40,701 bases of DNA from a virus (IMGVR_UViG_3300035665_000088:1-40701), one strand, 5' to 3'; positions 28,401 through 37,057 are shown, counted from the stretch's first letter. Notes: generated from the letters alone by a model not told the origin. A program made the numbers and translations.

Positions 28401-31233
28401 ATTCCGTGCATCCTATATCATCCGTAACATCGCAGAAATGCAGATGCGTCAGATGTTCTCTGGTCACGCTAACATCATTACCCACCCAATGCAGTTCATC
28501 TCTATGATGGTTGCCAACTCTGGCAAGGGTGGTAAGTTAGCGCAACGTGTTGCTAAGTATCAATTTGACCTTGGTGGCAACGCATTCAACAATGTGGAGG
28601 CTGAAGGAGAGTTCTTAGAGGCTGTCCGTGGCTACCAGATGTGGGCTTTCCGCCGTGCTTCGGTATCTGACTATCGTAGCAATAAGGGTTCTGAAGTATT
28701 TAAGGTTTACAAAGTAGTTGGTTCTGGTGATAAGAACTTCTTTGAAGGTTTAGCACACACCCTTAATCGTTGGGGTAGCGATGCCTTCAATCCTAAGATT
28801 GCTAAACTCATGCTTACTGGAGATGAAGCCGCTAAGCGTAAGTTCGTAGATGATGTAATCAACGACTTTGATAAGCCTAATAGCGATATCCGCAACTATG
28901 TACTAGGTATCTATGACCGTAACCCTGGTCTTAAAAACGTGTTCTTGCGAGATGCTGGAGTAGATGCAGAGAATATTACTAAAGCAGACCTATCACCTGA
29001 GAAGATATTCACTTTCTTCTTCGATGATGCACAAGAGCACACACTTGCTGGTCAAATGCGTACTATTGCAGGCAATGGTCCTAAGTCACATGTAATTATG
29101 GACTTGCTTGCTGATGGTAAAGTAACATTCCGTAATAATAACGGTAGAAACGTTACAATCGGTATTCCTTGGTTCGATGGACCTTTGAATTCTACACAGT
29201 TATCTGCACTAGAAAGTGCCTTCAAGAAGTCTTTGGTTGATAACTTTAGCCCAGATGACCTCTCTGGTTCAAGGGTATTATTCCAGAAAGAAAGCCTTGT
29301 AGGCGCTCCAGGCAAGAAGGAAATCAACAATATGGTTGACGCCTTCTTTAACTTATCTTCACGCCTAGAGAGCAAGTTTAACTTTGGTCCTGAATACCAG
29401 ATGGCATACTGGGACTTTGTTGCTCGCTACGCTGATATGCTTAGCCTAGATGAACTTAAGTATGTTAGAAACCAAGCACTTAGAACTCTTAACCCTGTCA
29501 ATATACGTACTGGAAACAAGGTTAAAGTCCTTGGTCGTAAACACCCAGTTCTTAGAGTTATTGATAGCAGATTAAAGAAGGTTGCTTCTGGCAAAGTAGA
29601 AGCAGGTACTGCAAACTGGCAGTCCATTCATCAGATGGCTGCTAGAGAAGCATCTAACTATGTTAAAGACTTGTTCTATGATGCTAGCCGTCAAAAGCAG
29701 TGGGCTCAAGCATACCGTTTAGTATTTCCGTTCGCACAGGCTCATACCAATACCATGTATAAGTGGAGCCAACTGGCTACGAGAAACCCAATTCCTTTGT
29801 ATCGCTTTGCTAAGGCGTATGACGCTGCTAACAAAGAAGGCACTAACGTCATCTATGACATCTCAGGTATGGCATACGATGATGACCAAGGATTTATCTA
29901 CCGTGAACCAGGCAGCACAGAGCCTATGTTCAAGATTCCACTTGCTGGAAACTTACTAGGTGCGCTTGCTGGTAAAAACCTTAATATGGCACAAGCCTTA
30001 CAGGTTACAGCGCCAGTACAGTCACTTAACCTTGCTTTTGGTGCGGTTAACCCTCTAGTTCCTGGTCTTGGACCAGCAGCACAGATTCTCTTTACTTCGA
30101 CAGGTAAAGTTGATGAGTTCGGTCCTGCATGGGATATCATGCGTGATATCGTTACTCCATTCGGAGCACCAGATAGTCCAGATGACATCGTATTTCCATC
30201 ATGGATGCGTAAGACAATCCTCTATGCATTTGGAAATGACCAGATGGTACAGCGTGGCGTTAAGGACTGGGCTGCTTACCTAGCATCTAGCGGTGAGTAT
30301 GGCGATAATCCTTTGGCTAATGACCAGACTCGTAACAGATTATTCAAAGATGCAGAACAACTCTCTAAGAGTGTTGGTTGGATGACTGCTCTATTCCAGA
30401 GCATCTCACCTGCTACACCTATGAACGAGGTTCTAGCAAAGATTAAAGACCCAGACAACAAATACCGCTTCATGACAATGACGGTTCTTTATGAACACTG
30501 GGATAGAATTTCAAAGGCAAACCCTGGCGATTACGGCGCAGCCGTACGTCAGTTTGCTGAGACTTATGGCAAGAACAACATCTTGATTGCTCTTGGAAGC
30601 ACAACATCGGCTGTACGTGGTACAGAAGATGCGTGGACTTGGTTGAATAACAACCCAGATGCTGCTGCTAAGTTTGCAACTTCTCCTGGAGATGTGGTTC
30701 CGTACTTCTTCCCTGGTGGAGAAGCCTCTGTCAAGTACTATAACTGGCAGAAGCGTTCAGGTGCTCGCCGTAATCTATCTGCTACTGAAATGGCTAACGA
30801 GGCTGAAGGTCTCATCTATGCCATGATTAAGGGACAGATTGCTGAAGAGCAGGCTGCTAACGGATATCCAGACTTCTGGTATCGCCAAAAGATTGCAGAA
30901 CTTGACAAAGAGTTCGGTGGTCCACCACCCGATATGGTTACAACCAATACTGCACAGGAAAAGATATTCCGAATCGGTGCTGCGTTGGAAGACCCAGCAT
31001 TTACTCAGTCTCCAATCTACAGTCAGATATCAGCATTCTACCCGCAGTACATGGAGTTCCAGAACTTGCTTAATAGCCTTAATGGTGCTAACTACGCACA
31101 GATTAAAGGCAAGAGCGGTATTGCTCCACTTTTAAGAGATAAACTCGTATCTCTTGCTGAAACACTTATGCTAGAAAACCCAGCATTCTCCCGTATCTAC
31201 TACGGAGTATTCGCTGGACAACTGGAAGGTTAA
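25423..31233 (+). CDS. Giant internal virion / ejection-type protein
   Basis: A 1936-residue protein, about 14% of the window. It lies between portal and scaffold/capsid, where N4- and P22-like podoviruses encode virion proteins that are injected. It is mostly helical, with long Ala/Lys/Glu segments such as KTRQELEVLTKNKEASEQRL near residues 610-640, and a few Gly/Pro-rich breaks. Around residue 190 a stretch (SRVGKAQAKAMSAYGKVNGE) and around residue 1530 (LLGALAGKNLNMAQALQV) may touch membranes. I see no transglycosylase, peptidase or polymerase motif. It could form a channel for DNA entry. The ejection role is inferred from position and size. Confidence 0.6.
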   Translation: MADLQKSNLSPAMRALYANEGEARNRAIAIQMSSLTPDMYRNFNDITSAYPGMSKDLVMSMVKQGLSANTPGINKVVSLDGIAQLKKDQFNVEKIKKSVNNDKGIVGSIYDATLGNVYDVFKGATRVGFAALRAPYDLVTTLTRDIAQEKDFGLFAKDLATLGGKNTLFGSLVADVIDGKGGVKTGDGFFIDPQSRVGKAQAKAMSAYGKVNGESFTIGRFVAKSIESNPDKTGYKVLSGLVDATLNLALDPSMWFGAGSARAIIKGGKEAAALKASAKQFSPTAQVEEYNKEIATLAKESEELIGKYTKRNTSKWMRRTTELQRLEKQRFETLEPTVSKLLITVEDSYKAFSQDQFAQQVLANENIVKEVISNPGVYDGELLRGIDKLSAENANTVGFTDGYIVLGDAPKPGVISFGAHGNAEYAVTVAGEEPFKLLDLTEDITKLPGKEKQAEVNRRLRFEEWLEAGKADANLAPEVRAVLDQVSLASKNDAMELKGFSWAVSAADQPKTLADILNTIAAAKATGGSARAMQYALEGIQKIWQFDGISNIRAIYGETGGVMVTNAKRIAAKNAQVGNAIAEIADPSNLGPNMAKLLSTVKTLDEDINKTRQELEVLTKNKEASEQRLKEIDIFRNVVDQDVELRKAIINDPEYKGLRKIIDLETGIAEKRILREWAQNNVGLTAGYNGDLATDFSKAFQFMLGRRFTQIAEVVAKETDPLKVHRFFGKKLDTEMVAALTAAKTTDDVYRVFLSYLGNPATDPKIFRSATLRKEVAALTANPVARLVNPISYVSFRKAEQLDRMFSRYFVRSTAINLGDLNNTVNSVEDWLSSAQIKTVIGKQGQEKYIDDISRKLFASTSEQERAKIIQNGMDDLIEDLAKRFGADESTINDLKDVIKLNAVQKNADTTYTVGKLSENGEVLVYNAGNDVIKIDGGLAYYQLAQGTMFLPDTKEVLKVLNKYQLNGLRSKAKAGRILAEEMGDVWRTAQLVFRASYIIRNIAEMQMRQMFSGHANIITHPMQFISMMVANSGKGGKLAQRVAKYQFDLGGNAFNNVEAEGEFLEAVRGYQMWAFRRASVSDYRSNKGSEVFKVYKVVGSGDKNFFEGLAHTLNRWGSDAFNPKIAKLMLTGDEAAKRKFVDDVINDFDKPNSDIRNYVLGIYDRNPGLKNVFLRDAGVDAENITKADLSPEKIFTFFFDDAQEHTLAGQMRTIAGNGPKSHVIMDLLADGKVTFRNNNGRNVTIGIPWFDGPLNSTQLSALESAFKKSLVDNFSPDDLSGSRVLFQKESLVGAPGKKEINNMVDAFFNLSSRLESKFNFGPEYQMAYWDFVARYADMLSLDELKYVRNQALRTLNPVNIRTGNKVKVLGRKHPVLRVIDSRLKKVASGKVEAGTANWQSIHQMAAREASNYVKDLFYDASRQKQWAQAYRLVFPFAQAHTNTMYKWSQLATRNPIPLYRFAKAYDAANKEGTNVIYDISGMAYDDDQGFIYREPGSTEPMFKIPLAGNLLGALAGKNLNMAQALQVTAPVQSLNLAFGAVNPLVPGLGPAAQILFTSTGKVDEFGPAWDIMRDIVTPFGAPDSPDDIVFPSWMRKTILYAFGNDQMVQRGVKDWAAYLASSGEYGDNPLANDQTRNRLFKDAEQLSKSVGWMTALFQSISPATPMNEVLAKIKDPDNKYRFMTMTVLYEHWDRISKANPGDYGAAVRQFAETYGKNNILIALGSTTSAVRGTEDAWTWLNNNPDAAAKFATSPGDVVPYFFPGGEASVKYYNWQKRSGARRNLSATEMANEAEGLIYAMIKGQIAEEQAANGYPDFWYRQKIAELDKEFGGPPPDMVTTNTAQEKIFRIGAALEDPAFTQSPIYSQISAFYPQYMEFQNLLNSLNGANYAQIKGKSGIAPLLRDKLVSLAETLMLENPAFSRIYYGVFAGQLEG

Positions 31234-31239
31234 TATAAC

Positions 31240-32694
31240 GTGGCAGATAAAAAGTTTGCATCTTCACCTGGGGTGACTGACCTACGTAGCGCAGGCTACA
31301 ATGCAGGTTACAGCACAGGCGCACCTACAGCCTTTCAGCAAGTCGCTAGTGGTGTATTAGGTGGAACTGTAGGTACTGACCGATGGACCAACGTAGATGA
31401 CCCATATGTTAAGTTCCTTTATGCTGCAGATAGTTCAGCAAAGAATGCTGCCTTTCAGAACATCTTTCGTGGTCTTGTAGACCAAAAGGCTCCTGCTGGT
31501 AGCGGTGCTCGTAATGCTTGGGAGTATCTCCAGGGCACCATGCGTAAGATTGGTCTATCTTCGGCTAAGACCACTCTAGGAATACCCGCTCCGCAGGATA
31601 TGACGGGCTTAGAGAACGTTATCAGGGCTACCATAGGTAGTAACGCCGTAGACCCTCTTGCGTGGCTCACATCGGCTGCTATGGGCTATACAGGCGGTAA
31701 GACAGTCAAGCAACCCGACACTACCCCTCAGTTTAACCGTCAGGTCCAAAAGGCTCTGCAACTCAAAGATTGGGGCGATTCTAAGAACGCCCTTTACGAC
31801 ACTTACTATGCTGCTTTCGGAGTTCCACCCGCAGATGACTTGGTGTCCAAACTGGAGACTGCTTGGAATGCTGAGATGAAGAAGCAGACTACCGCTACTG
31901 TAACTGAAGGCAAAACAACCTTCAAGCCTGTCTATGATACAACTAAACCTATCTATGACAAGAGCAAACCAGTTTTGACCAAAAACGGCAATCCAAAGAA
32001 GGATGCTAAAGGCAACATCGTATACCAGCAAAAGGTAGACAAAGACGGCAATCCTATTTTTCAACAGAAAAAGAACAAGGCTGGGGTCTTGCAGTACGAA
32101 AGCGTTTATACTGCAACTACAACTACTGCTGCAGAAGGCTTCACTGCTGGAGAGCAGGAACAGTTCCTGGCTGACTTCCTTAAGGCTAACTTCCCTGAAA
32201 GTGATTTTAATGCCGAAAACATTGGTGGTGCAGCCAAGGCTATCTACGATGATTTAGTAAATGTTCATAACAACAACTATAGCGAAGTGCCTTCTTTCAA
32301 TAAACTTGGTACCGTCATCAAAAACGCAATTGGTTCTGCTGACGAAAATGTAGCAGCAGAAATTATACGTCAGTATAAAGACGATGTCCGTAAGTCTACC
32401 TCTACAAGATACATGAGCCTTACAGAAGAACTTGCTAATGGTAAAGATGCTAAACCTATTGTGCAAGGCTTGCTTACCGATATTAGCAATGCTCTTGAAA
32501 CAACGATTTATGAAGATGACCCGTTGATGGTTCAGATGCTCAACTTCAAGGATGAAAAAGGTAACTATCGTTTGCCTAATGACCTTGAAAAATTCAATAT
32601 CCTGGATAACGACCCACGCAATGCTTTCACTTCACGGAAGAAAAATGAGGCTATCGACTTGGCTCAAACACTAAGAGGTAGGTTACAGCGATAA
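31240..32694 (+). CDS. Internal virion-like protein
   Basis: A 484-residue protein starting at GTG seven bases after the giant gene. The N-terminus (SSPGVTDLRSAGYNAGYSTG) is Gly/Ala-rich. The centre carries a Lys-rich repeat-like part with KPVYDTTKPIYDKSKPVLTK and NPKKDAKGNIVYQQKV. The C-terminal half is helical (VAAEIIRQYKDDVRKSTST, NEAIDLAQTLRGRLQR). Together with its two neighbours it forms a three-gene block of large virion-like proteins, as in podovirus ejection complexes. No catalytic site is visible. Confidence 0.55.
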   Translation: MADKKFASSPGVTDLRSAGYNAGYSTGAPTAFQQVASGVLGGTVGTDRWTNVDDPYVKFLYAADSSAKNAAFQNIFRGLVDQKAPAGSGARNAWEYLQGTMRKIGLSSAKTTLGIPAPQDMTGLENVIRATIGSNAVDPLAWLTSAAMGYTGGKTVKQPDTTPQFNRQVQKALQLKDWGDSKNALYDTYYAAFGVPPADDLVSKLETAWNAEMKKQTTATVTEGKTTFKPVYDTTKPIYDKSKPVLTKNGNPKKDAKGNIVYQQKVDKDGNPIFQQKKNKAGVLQYESVYTATTTTAAEGFTAGEQEQFLADFLKANFPESDFNAENIGGAAKAIYDDLVNVHNNNYSEVPSFNKLGTVIKNAIGSADENVAAEIIRQYKDDVRKSTSTRYMSLTEELANGKDAKPIVQGLLTDISNALETTIYEDDPLMVQMLNFKDEKGNYRLPNDLEKFNILDNDPRNAFTSRKKNEAIDLAQTLRGRLQR

Positions 32695-34190
32695 TGGCTA
32701 AACCTTTAACACAGAAGCAACTTCAGGCTCAATTAAAAAAAGCCCAAGAAATGCTAAAAGAAAGAGAAACTCAACTAGCATCTCTTGAGCAAACCTATGC
32801 AGCGCTGACAGAAAAACCATCTCCTACTTCCACATCAAATCGAATTGTTTATGGAGAAGATTATCTTGATGCTTCTCCAACTCGTCCTGTTGTAAAAGTT
32901 CCTGCGGGTTCTACTGCAGCAATGCTTGCAGAAGAAGCAAAAGATGCTCTTGCTGCTAGGGCAAGCACTGCAGCAAATCCTTTACTTAATGACCCATATT
33001 ATAAGGTTGACCCTAAGACTGGTTTAAGTCCCGCGCAAGCGGAAGCCCAGAAGGCTGAAAGAGAAGCGGCAGCAGCGTTACTTGCTGCTAAAACAAATGC
33101 TGCTAAACTTGCTGCCACGCTAGGTGCAAATATAGACCCTAATACTGGAAAGATTGATGCTGCTACAATAGACCCAGAAAAAGCAGCACGGTTTAATCCA
33201 ATGACTGGTAGATTAAATGTTACCAGCAATACGCTAACAGGCAATGGTACTAGTGGAACAACAGATACTTCTACTGGACGAACTACAAACGTAGATGTTC
33301 TTAAATCGCTACTTCGTGGCATGGGCTTCAGCCTTAGTCTTGTAGATTCATCTGCTGACTTTTTGAATAGACTACTCAAGGACGGACTAGACTATGATAA
33401 TGCAATTGCTATATTCTTGGATGCTAAAGAGTATACATTTAAGAACGGAAATAAAACACAATCACCTTTCTACGCCTCTTACGGATACCTTAACGAGGGA
33501 CTTACAGTACCTAAGTCTGCTGCGGAACTCTTCAATGCAGTTGAAGGATACAAAGAAGTCGTAGGTAAATATAATCTCAATAGCAAATACCTAAGCAGTG
33601 ACTCTTTGAAGAAGTACGTAAAGAACAACGTATCCGTTTCTGAACTTGATGAGCGTGCTAATGCCGCTCGTCTTAAGGCTGTTAATGCCGACAAGGCATA
33701 TACAGATGCTTTACAAGCACTAGGGTACATCAAGACTCCTGCTGACCTTACAGACTTCTTCCTTAACCCAGATATTGGCAAGGAAGCACTTGAGCAAAAC
33801 CGTGCTACGGCAGCATTCTCTACTGAGGCTATCCGTCGTGCTCAACAAGGTGTCAAATTTGATGCTACACGATTTGGAAAGATTTCTGCAGGTCTTGTAG
33901 GTCAAGGATTGAGTGAGGCTCAGATTGGCGCTATGGCTGCTACTGGTTTTGAAACAATCGGTCAGCAACTAGCACCTCTTGAGAAACTAACTGGAATATA
34001 TGAAAGACCACTCACTCCAGATGCTTACATAACTGCTGACAAAATCCAACAAGAACTTGAAGCAGAGCAGTTCCTTGGGACTGCATCAGAACGCCGCAAA
34101 AGACTTAAAGAACAAGAAGAAGCGGCTTTCCAACGTGCTCCTGGTACAACATCGTTCTCGCTAAAAACAGGAACAGCGGGACTTCTATAG
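32694..34190 (+). CDS. Internal virion-like protein with N-terminal coiled coil
   Basis: A 498-residue protein overlapping the upstream stop by one base. Residues 5-40 form a coiled coil (KQLQAQLKKAQEMLKERETQ). A Pro/Ala-rich stretch follows, then alternating helices (AEAQKAEREAAAALLAAKTN, SVSELDERANAARLKAVNAD). The C-terminal part (FETIGQQLAPLEKL, EQEEAAFQRAPGTTSFSL) resembles small internal core proteins. It is the third of the large head-associated proteins before the scaffold. Function is inferred from order only. Confidence 0.55.
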   Translation: MAKPLTQKQLQAQLKKAQEMLKERETQLASLEQTYAALTEKPSPTSTSNRIVYGEDYLDASPTRPVVKVPAGSTAAMLAEEAKDALAARASTAANPLLNDPYYKVDPKTGLSPAQAEAQKAEREAAAALLAAKTNAAKLAATLGANIDPNTGKIDAATIDPEKAARFNPMTGRLNVTSNTLTGNGTSGTTDTSTGRTTNVDVLKSLLRGMGFSLSLVDSSADFLNRLLKDGLDYDNAIAIFLDAKEYTFKNGNKTQSPFYASYGYLNEGLTVPKSAAELFNAVEGYKEVVGKYNLNSKYLSSDSLKKYVKNNVSVSELDERANAARLKAVNADKAYTDALQALGYIKTPADLTDFFLNPDIGKEALEQNRATAAFSTEAIRRAQQGVKFDATRFGKISAGLVGQGLSEAQIGAMAATGFETIGQQLAPLEKLTGIYERPLTPDAYITADKIQQELEAEQFLGTASERRKRLKEQEEAAFQRAPGTTSFSLKTGTAGLL

Positions 34191-34199
34191 AATCCTGAC

Positions 34200-34292
34200 G
34201 TGGACCAACCAGCCCCACGCAGTGTAACAAGACTGGCAGTACGAGCCAATATGGACACCCCAATCTGTATTGAGGCGTGCGATAACTACTAA
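34200..34292 (+). CDS. Possible very small protein between core and scaffold genes
   Basis: A 30-residue frame starting at GTG 34200 (MDQPAPRSVTRLAVRANMDT, ending CIEACDNY) with no clear ribosome site. It fills the only gap of about 100 bases between the large protein and the scaffold gene. The sequence has a natural amino-acid mix with two Cys, but the evidence is weak. The word GCGATAACTACT at its end recurs at 34323-34334. Confidence 0.25.
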   Translation: MDQPAPRSVTRLAVRANMDTPICIEACDNY

Positions 34293-34309
34293 TGATGGGA
34301 GAGGTTGCT

Positions 34310-34789
34310 ATGAGCAACAATCGCGATAACTACTGGGAAGACGACGAAGAAGACGACGATGTACAAGTCGATTTCGGAGCCGCCGATACTGACCTCGTTA
34401 AGAAACTCCGTAAAGCCCTCAAGGCTGAACAGAAACGAGCAAAGGAACTTGAATCAACTCTAGGTGAGTTGAGCAAAGCCCAAAGAGAGCGCGTACTTAA
34501 GGATGTTCTTACATCCAAGGGTGTCAACATGAAAGTCGCTAAATTCATTCCGACTGACCTAGATGCTTCTGAAGAAGCAATTAATTCATGGTTAGAGCAA
34601 AATGGTGATGTTTTTGGATTTGAAATCCAGAAAGAAGCACCGATTGCTCAGCGTGATATTGCAAGTCTACGTCAAATGGATGTCGTGACCCAAGGTGCTG
34701 TATCACCCGAACGAGCAGATGAGTTCGCAATGAAAATCGAAAACGCAGAAAGCGCTGACGATTTGATTGCTTTCCTACGCTCGCAATAA
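34310..34789 (+). CDS. Scaffold-like head assembly protein
   Basis: A 159-residue protein with GGGAGAGG before ATG 34310; an ATG at 34292 has no ribosome site. The acidic N-terminus (WEDDEEDDDVQVDFG) leads to a charged coiled coil (LVKKLRKALKAEQKRAKELE, LGELSKAQRERVLKDVL) and a helical C-terminus (DEFAMKIENAESADDLIAFL). That is the typical layout of a scaffolding protein, and it directly precedes the major capsid gene. It should guide capsid assembly and leave or be cleaved before packaging. Confidence 0.7.
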   Translation: MSNNRDNYWEDDEEDDDVQVDFGAADTDLVKKLRKALKAEQKRAKELESTLGELSKAQRERVLKDVLTSKGVNMKVAKFIPTDLDASEEAINSWLEQNGDVFGFEIQKEAPIAQRDIASLRQMDVVTQGAVSPERADEFAMKIENAESADDLIAFLRSQ

Positions 34790-34819
34790 TATCCGTTCAT
34801 AGTCTAGGAGACTAATCAA

Positions 34820-35773
34820 ATGGCTAATGCCTATGTATCAACAGGTTCCTCCTCACTCGGAGGTACCGCTGGTGCCGCAGGTCTAGTTCAGAAGGCGTAT
34901 GACCGCCTTCTTGAGTTCGCTCTCCGCTCAGAACCTCTAATCCGTTCTGTCGCAGATAAGCGTCCTGCACGCCAGACTCAACCAGGTTCAACAATCGTTC
35001 TACAACGTTATGTTGACCTTACAGCAGCAACAACTGCTCTTACCGAAGATGCTGACCCAGATGCAGTCGGTCTATCGACACCTACATCTGTAACCATTAC
35101 TCTCAATGAGTACGGTAACTCAGTTCTCGTAACTCGTGCGTTGGAACTCTTCAGCCTTGCTGATGTAGACCCAGCAATCGCAAACATCATTGCGTACAAC
35201 CTTGCAGATTCTATCGACAAGGTTGCAATGGCAACACTCCGCGCTGGTACCAACGTAATTTACGCAGGCTCCACCGCAACTTCAACAGCAACAATCACTG
35301 CTGCTGCAACCCTTGCTTCTTCCAACATCCGTCGTGCTGTTGCTAAGTTGCGTGGAAACAACGCTAAGGGACGTAAGGGCAACCTTTACTGGGTCGGTAT
35401 CCACCCAGAAGTATCCCATGACCTCCGTGCAGAAACAGGTTCTGCTGGATGGCTCATCCCTCACCAATACGGCGCTAACCAGAATGAAATCTGGGCAGGC
35501 GAAATCGGAACCTACGAAGGTGCTTACTTCGTTGAGACCAACCGTATGTTTACTGCTACCGATGGTGCTTCAAGCGCCAAGGTATACCGCACAATCGTTG
35601 CGGGTCAGCAGGCTCTCGCTGAAGCAGTTGCTGAAGAGCCACATACAGTTATCGGACCTGTAGTTGACAAGTTGATGCGTCACCGCCCAATGGGCTGGTA
35701 CGGCGTACTCGGCTTCGCTCGCTACCGCGAAGAGGCTTTGTACCGCATTGAAAGCGGTTCTTCAATCGCTTAG
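34820..35773 (+). CDS. Major capsid protein, N4-gp56 type
   Basis: A 317-residue protein with ribosome site TAGGAGA. Hallmark segments of the N4-gp56-like HK97-fold coat are present: KAYDRLLEFALRSEPLIRSV, VLQRYVDLTAATTALTEDAD, SVTITLNEYGNSVLVTRALE and ATLRAGTNVIYAG. The C-terminal part (VVDKLMRHRPMGWYGVLGFA) is the conserved end of these coats. It forms the icosahedral shell. Codons are regular and rich in C at third positions, as expected for a highly expressed gene. Confidence 0.88.
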   Translation: MANAYVSTGSSSLGGTAGAAGLVQKAYDRLLEFALRSEPLIRSVADKRPARQTQPGSTIVLQRYVDLTAATTALTEDADPDAVGLSTPTSVTITLNEYGNSVLVTRALELFSLADVDPAIANIIAYNLADSIDKVAMATLRAGTNVIYAGSTATSTATITAAATLASSNIRRAVAKLRGNNAKGRKGNLYWVGIHPEVSHDLRAETGSAGWLIPHQYGANQNEIWAGEIGTYEGAYFVETNRMFTATDGASSAKVYRTIVAGQQALAEAVAEEPHTVIGPVVDKLMRHRPMGWYGVLGFARYREEALYRIESGSSIA

Positions 35774-35787
35774 TTGATTGACTGTCG

Positions 35788-35809
35788 GGCAGAGCCTTGA
35801 AACTCTGCC
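35788..35809 (+). terminator. Hairpin after the major capsid gene (weak terminator or mRNA cap)
   Basis: GGCAGAG/CTCTGCC, 7-bp stem with an 8-base loop, 15 bases after the stop. No T run follows, so it probably stabilises the capsid mRNA or causes partial termination rather than ending transcription. Confidence 0.4.
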
Positions 35810-35836
35810 TGGCGGTGAGTCCATTAAGGAGGACTA

Positions 35837-36106
35837 ATGACAGATTACATCTTCAGGACACCAACTGTCCGAGAAGGTCCTGCTGGACTACATAGGTTGT
35901 TCTTTTTCTACAAACTAGACCGCGGGATAAGCATCGTCAAATCTGGTGCCACCTACTCACGAGTACGGTACCTTTTAGATGAGGACCTAGCGGACTATGA
36001 TGTGGTATACTTGGGTGGCAGAAACCATGTCGTAAGTGAGGCTACAAAAGCCGAACTTATTGCTGGTGGCGTAGGAATAACAGAAAGTAACTTTACTGCG
36101 ATATGA
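35837..36106 (+). CDS. Small head-associated hypothetical protein
   Basis: An 89-residue protein after ribosome site AAGGAGG. The sequence reads as beta strands with aromatic clusters (MTDYIFRTPTVREGPAGLH, RLFFFYKLDRGISIVKSGA, LADYDVVYLGGRNHVVSEA). Small proteins of this type follow the coat gene in several aquatic phages. It may be a head-completion or decoration protein. It overlaps the next start by four bases. Confidence 0.6.
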   Translation: MTDYIFRTPTVREGPAGLHRLFFFYKLDRGISIVKSGATYSRVRYLLDEDLADYDVVYLGGRNHVVSEATKAELIAGGVGITESNFTAI

Positions 36107-36408
36107 AACATTGGGAGCACCATCCCGAGCCAATTGAAGGTTGCTTTGGTTGCAAAGCATTAACTCTTCAGATGAACGCAGGGGACGCAACACGAGATAT
36201 TCCAGATAAAAAATGGAATGCTGAACTACAAGCATACAGAGATGCTAGAGCACAAGGCATACAGCCTAATAGCACAAATATGCGAGACATTCAGGCAGCA
36301 CATAAGGCATCAGAAGTACTAGGCAAAGCCTATGACGGTAACACGATGCCGAAAGCACATAAAGTAAATAAGGGCGTAGCCGAAGTAATGAAAGAGATAG
36401 GGGCATAG
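36103..36408 (+). CDS. Actinophage-type small protein with Cys pair
   Basis: A 101-residue protein. HHPEPIEGCFGCKALTLQMN (C14, C17) is a recurrent opening of small proteins in actinophages and actinobacterial prophages, followed by a helix KWNAELQAYRDARAQGIQPN and the ending AHKVNKGVAEVMKEIGA. With only one Cys pair, zinc binding would need dimerisation or the nearby His residues. It is coupled by ATGA to the upstream gene. Function unknown. Confidence 0.6.
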   Translation: MKHWEHHPEPIEGCFGCKALTLQMNAGDATRDIPDKKWNAELQAYRDARAQGIQPNSTNMRDIQAAHKASEVLGKAYDGNTMPKAHKVNKGVAEVMKEIGA

Positions 36409-36409
36409 T

Positions 36410-36574
36410 ATGCCAATGGTCGAAGGTAAGAAGTTCCCTTACACCAAGAAGGGGATTGCTGCTGCTAAGAAGGCTTCTAAGAAACACGAGAAGTCTGAAG
36501 GCAAAATGGAACGCATGATTGAGTACGGCAAGAAATCAAAGAAGAAAGCCGCTCCAAAGAGAAAGAAAAAGTAA
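36410..36574 (+). CDS. Tiny Lys-rich protein 1 of the basic chain
   Basis: A 54-residue protein with about 40% Lys (KKFPYTKKGIAAAKKASKK, then KKSKKKAAPKRKKK). It follows the previous stop by one base and ends in TAATG overlap with the next. The composition suggests DNA binding, for instance in packaged-DNA condensation or as a virion core protein. No fold can be named. Confidence 0.6.
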   Translation: MPMVEGKKFPYTKKGIAAAKKASKKHEKSEGKMERMIEYGKKSKKKAAPKRKKK

Positions 36575-36750
36575 TGGCAAAGAAACCTAGAAAAACAGGT
36601 GGGATTACTAACGCTAACGCTAAAGCCCACGTTGCCGAACTTTACAGAAACACACGGTCAATTACCTACAAGCCAAACACCAAACTTGGTGGACGCGAGA
36701 TGGACCCAACAAAGATTCCAGGTTTTAAGTATGGTAAAGGAACGGTATGA
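36574..36750 (+). CDS. Tiny basic protein 2 of the chain
   Basis: A 58-residue protein (MAKKPRKTGGITNANAKAHV, YKPNTKLGGREMDPTKIPGF) starting at the ATG of a TAATG overlap. It is basic and probably beta-poor. It is followed by an ATGA overlap. Function unknown; the context is virion assembly. Confidence 0.6.
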   Translation: MAKKPRKTGGITNANAKAHVAELYRNTRSITYKPNTKLGGREMDPTKIPGFKYGKGTV

Positions 36751-36917
36751 AGAAATCAGCGAAGCATCCAGGATTCAAAGCGGTCCAGAAGAAGATTGCT
36801 CGCAAGTCAGGTGTGTCGATGGAGCGTGCTGGTGCAATCCTCGCCGCATCATCTCGCAAGGCAAGCCCTGCTGCGAAACGCAAGAACCCACGCCTCAAGA
36901 GAGTTAGAGGCAAGTAA
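36747..36917 (+). CDS. Tiny basic protein 3 of the chain
   Basis: A 56-residue Lys/Arg/Ala-rich protein (MKKSAKHPGFKAVQKKIARK, VSMERAGAILAASSRKAS). The segment SGVSMERAGAILAASSRKAS resembles small virion proteins of aquatic phages with a helix-hairpin and a basic C-terminal tail (KRKNPRLKRVRGK). Probable DNA- or RNA-binding virion component. It is coupled on both sides by four-base or one-base overlaps. Confidence 0.6.
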   Translation: MKKSAKHPGFKAVQKKIARKSGVSMERAGAILAASSRKASPAAKRKNPRLKRVRGK

Positions 36918-37057
36918 TGTCATCTGGACAATATAAAACCCATCGTGGTTTTAACTCTGTCCAGATTAAGGACGGGAAAGTAGTAAGGCTCAATAAGAAC
37001 GGCACAGTAAGAGCAGTTCTAGGAAAGTACGGTGAGTATGGCAAAGACAAGTCGTGA
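36917..37057 (+). CDS. Tiny basic protein 4 of the chain
   Basis: A 46-residue protein (MSSGQYKTHRGFNSVQIKDG, VVRLNKNGTVRAVLGKYGEY) reading as two beta hairpins with Gly turns. It overlaps the next gene by 20 bases. It is too short for family assignment. It is kept because both overlaps and composition fit the surrounding chain. Confidence 0.55.
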   Translation: MSSGQYKTHRGFNSVQIKDGKVVRLNKNGTVRAVLGKYGEYGKDKS

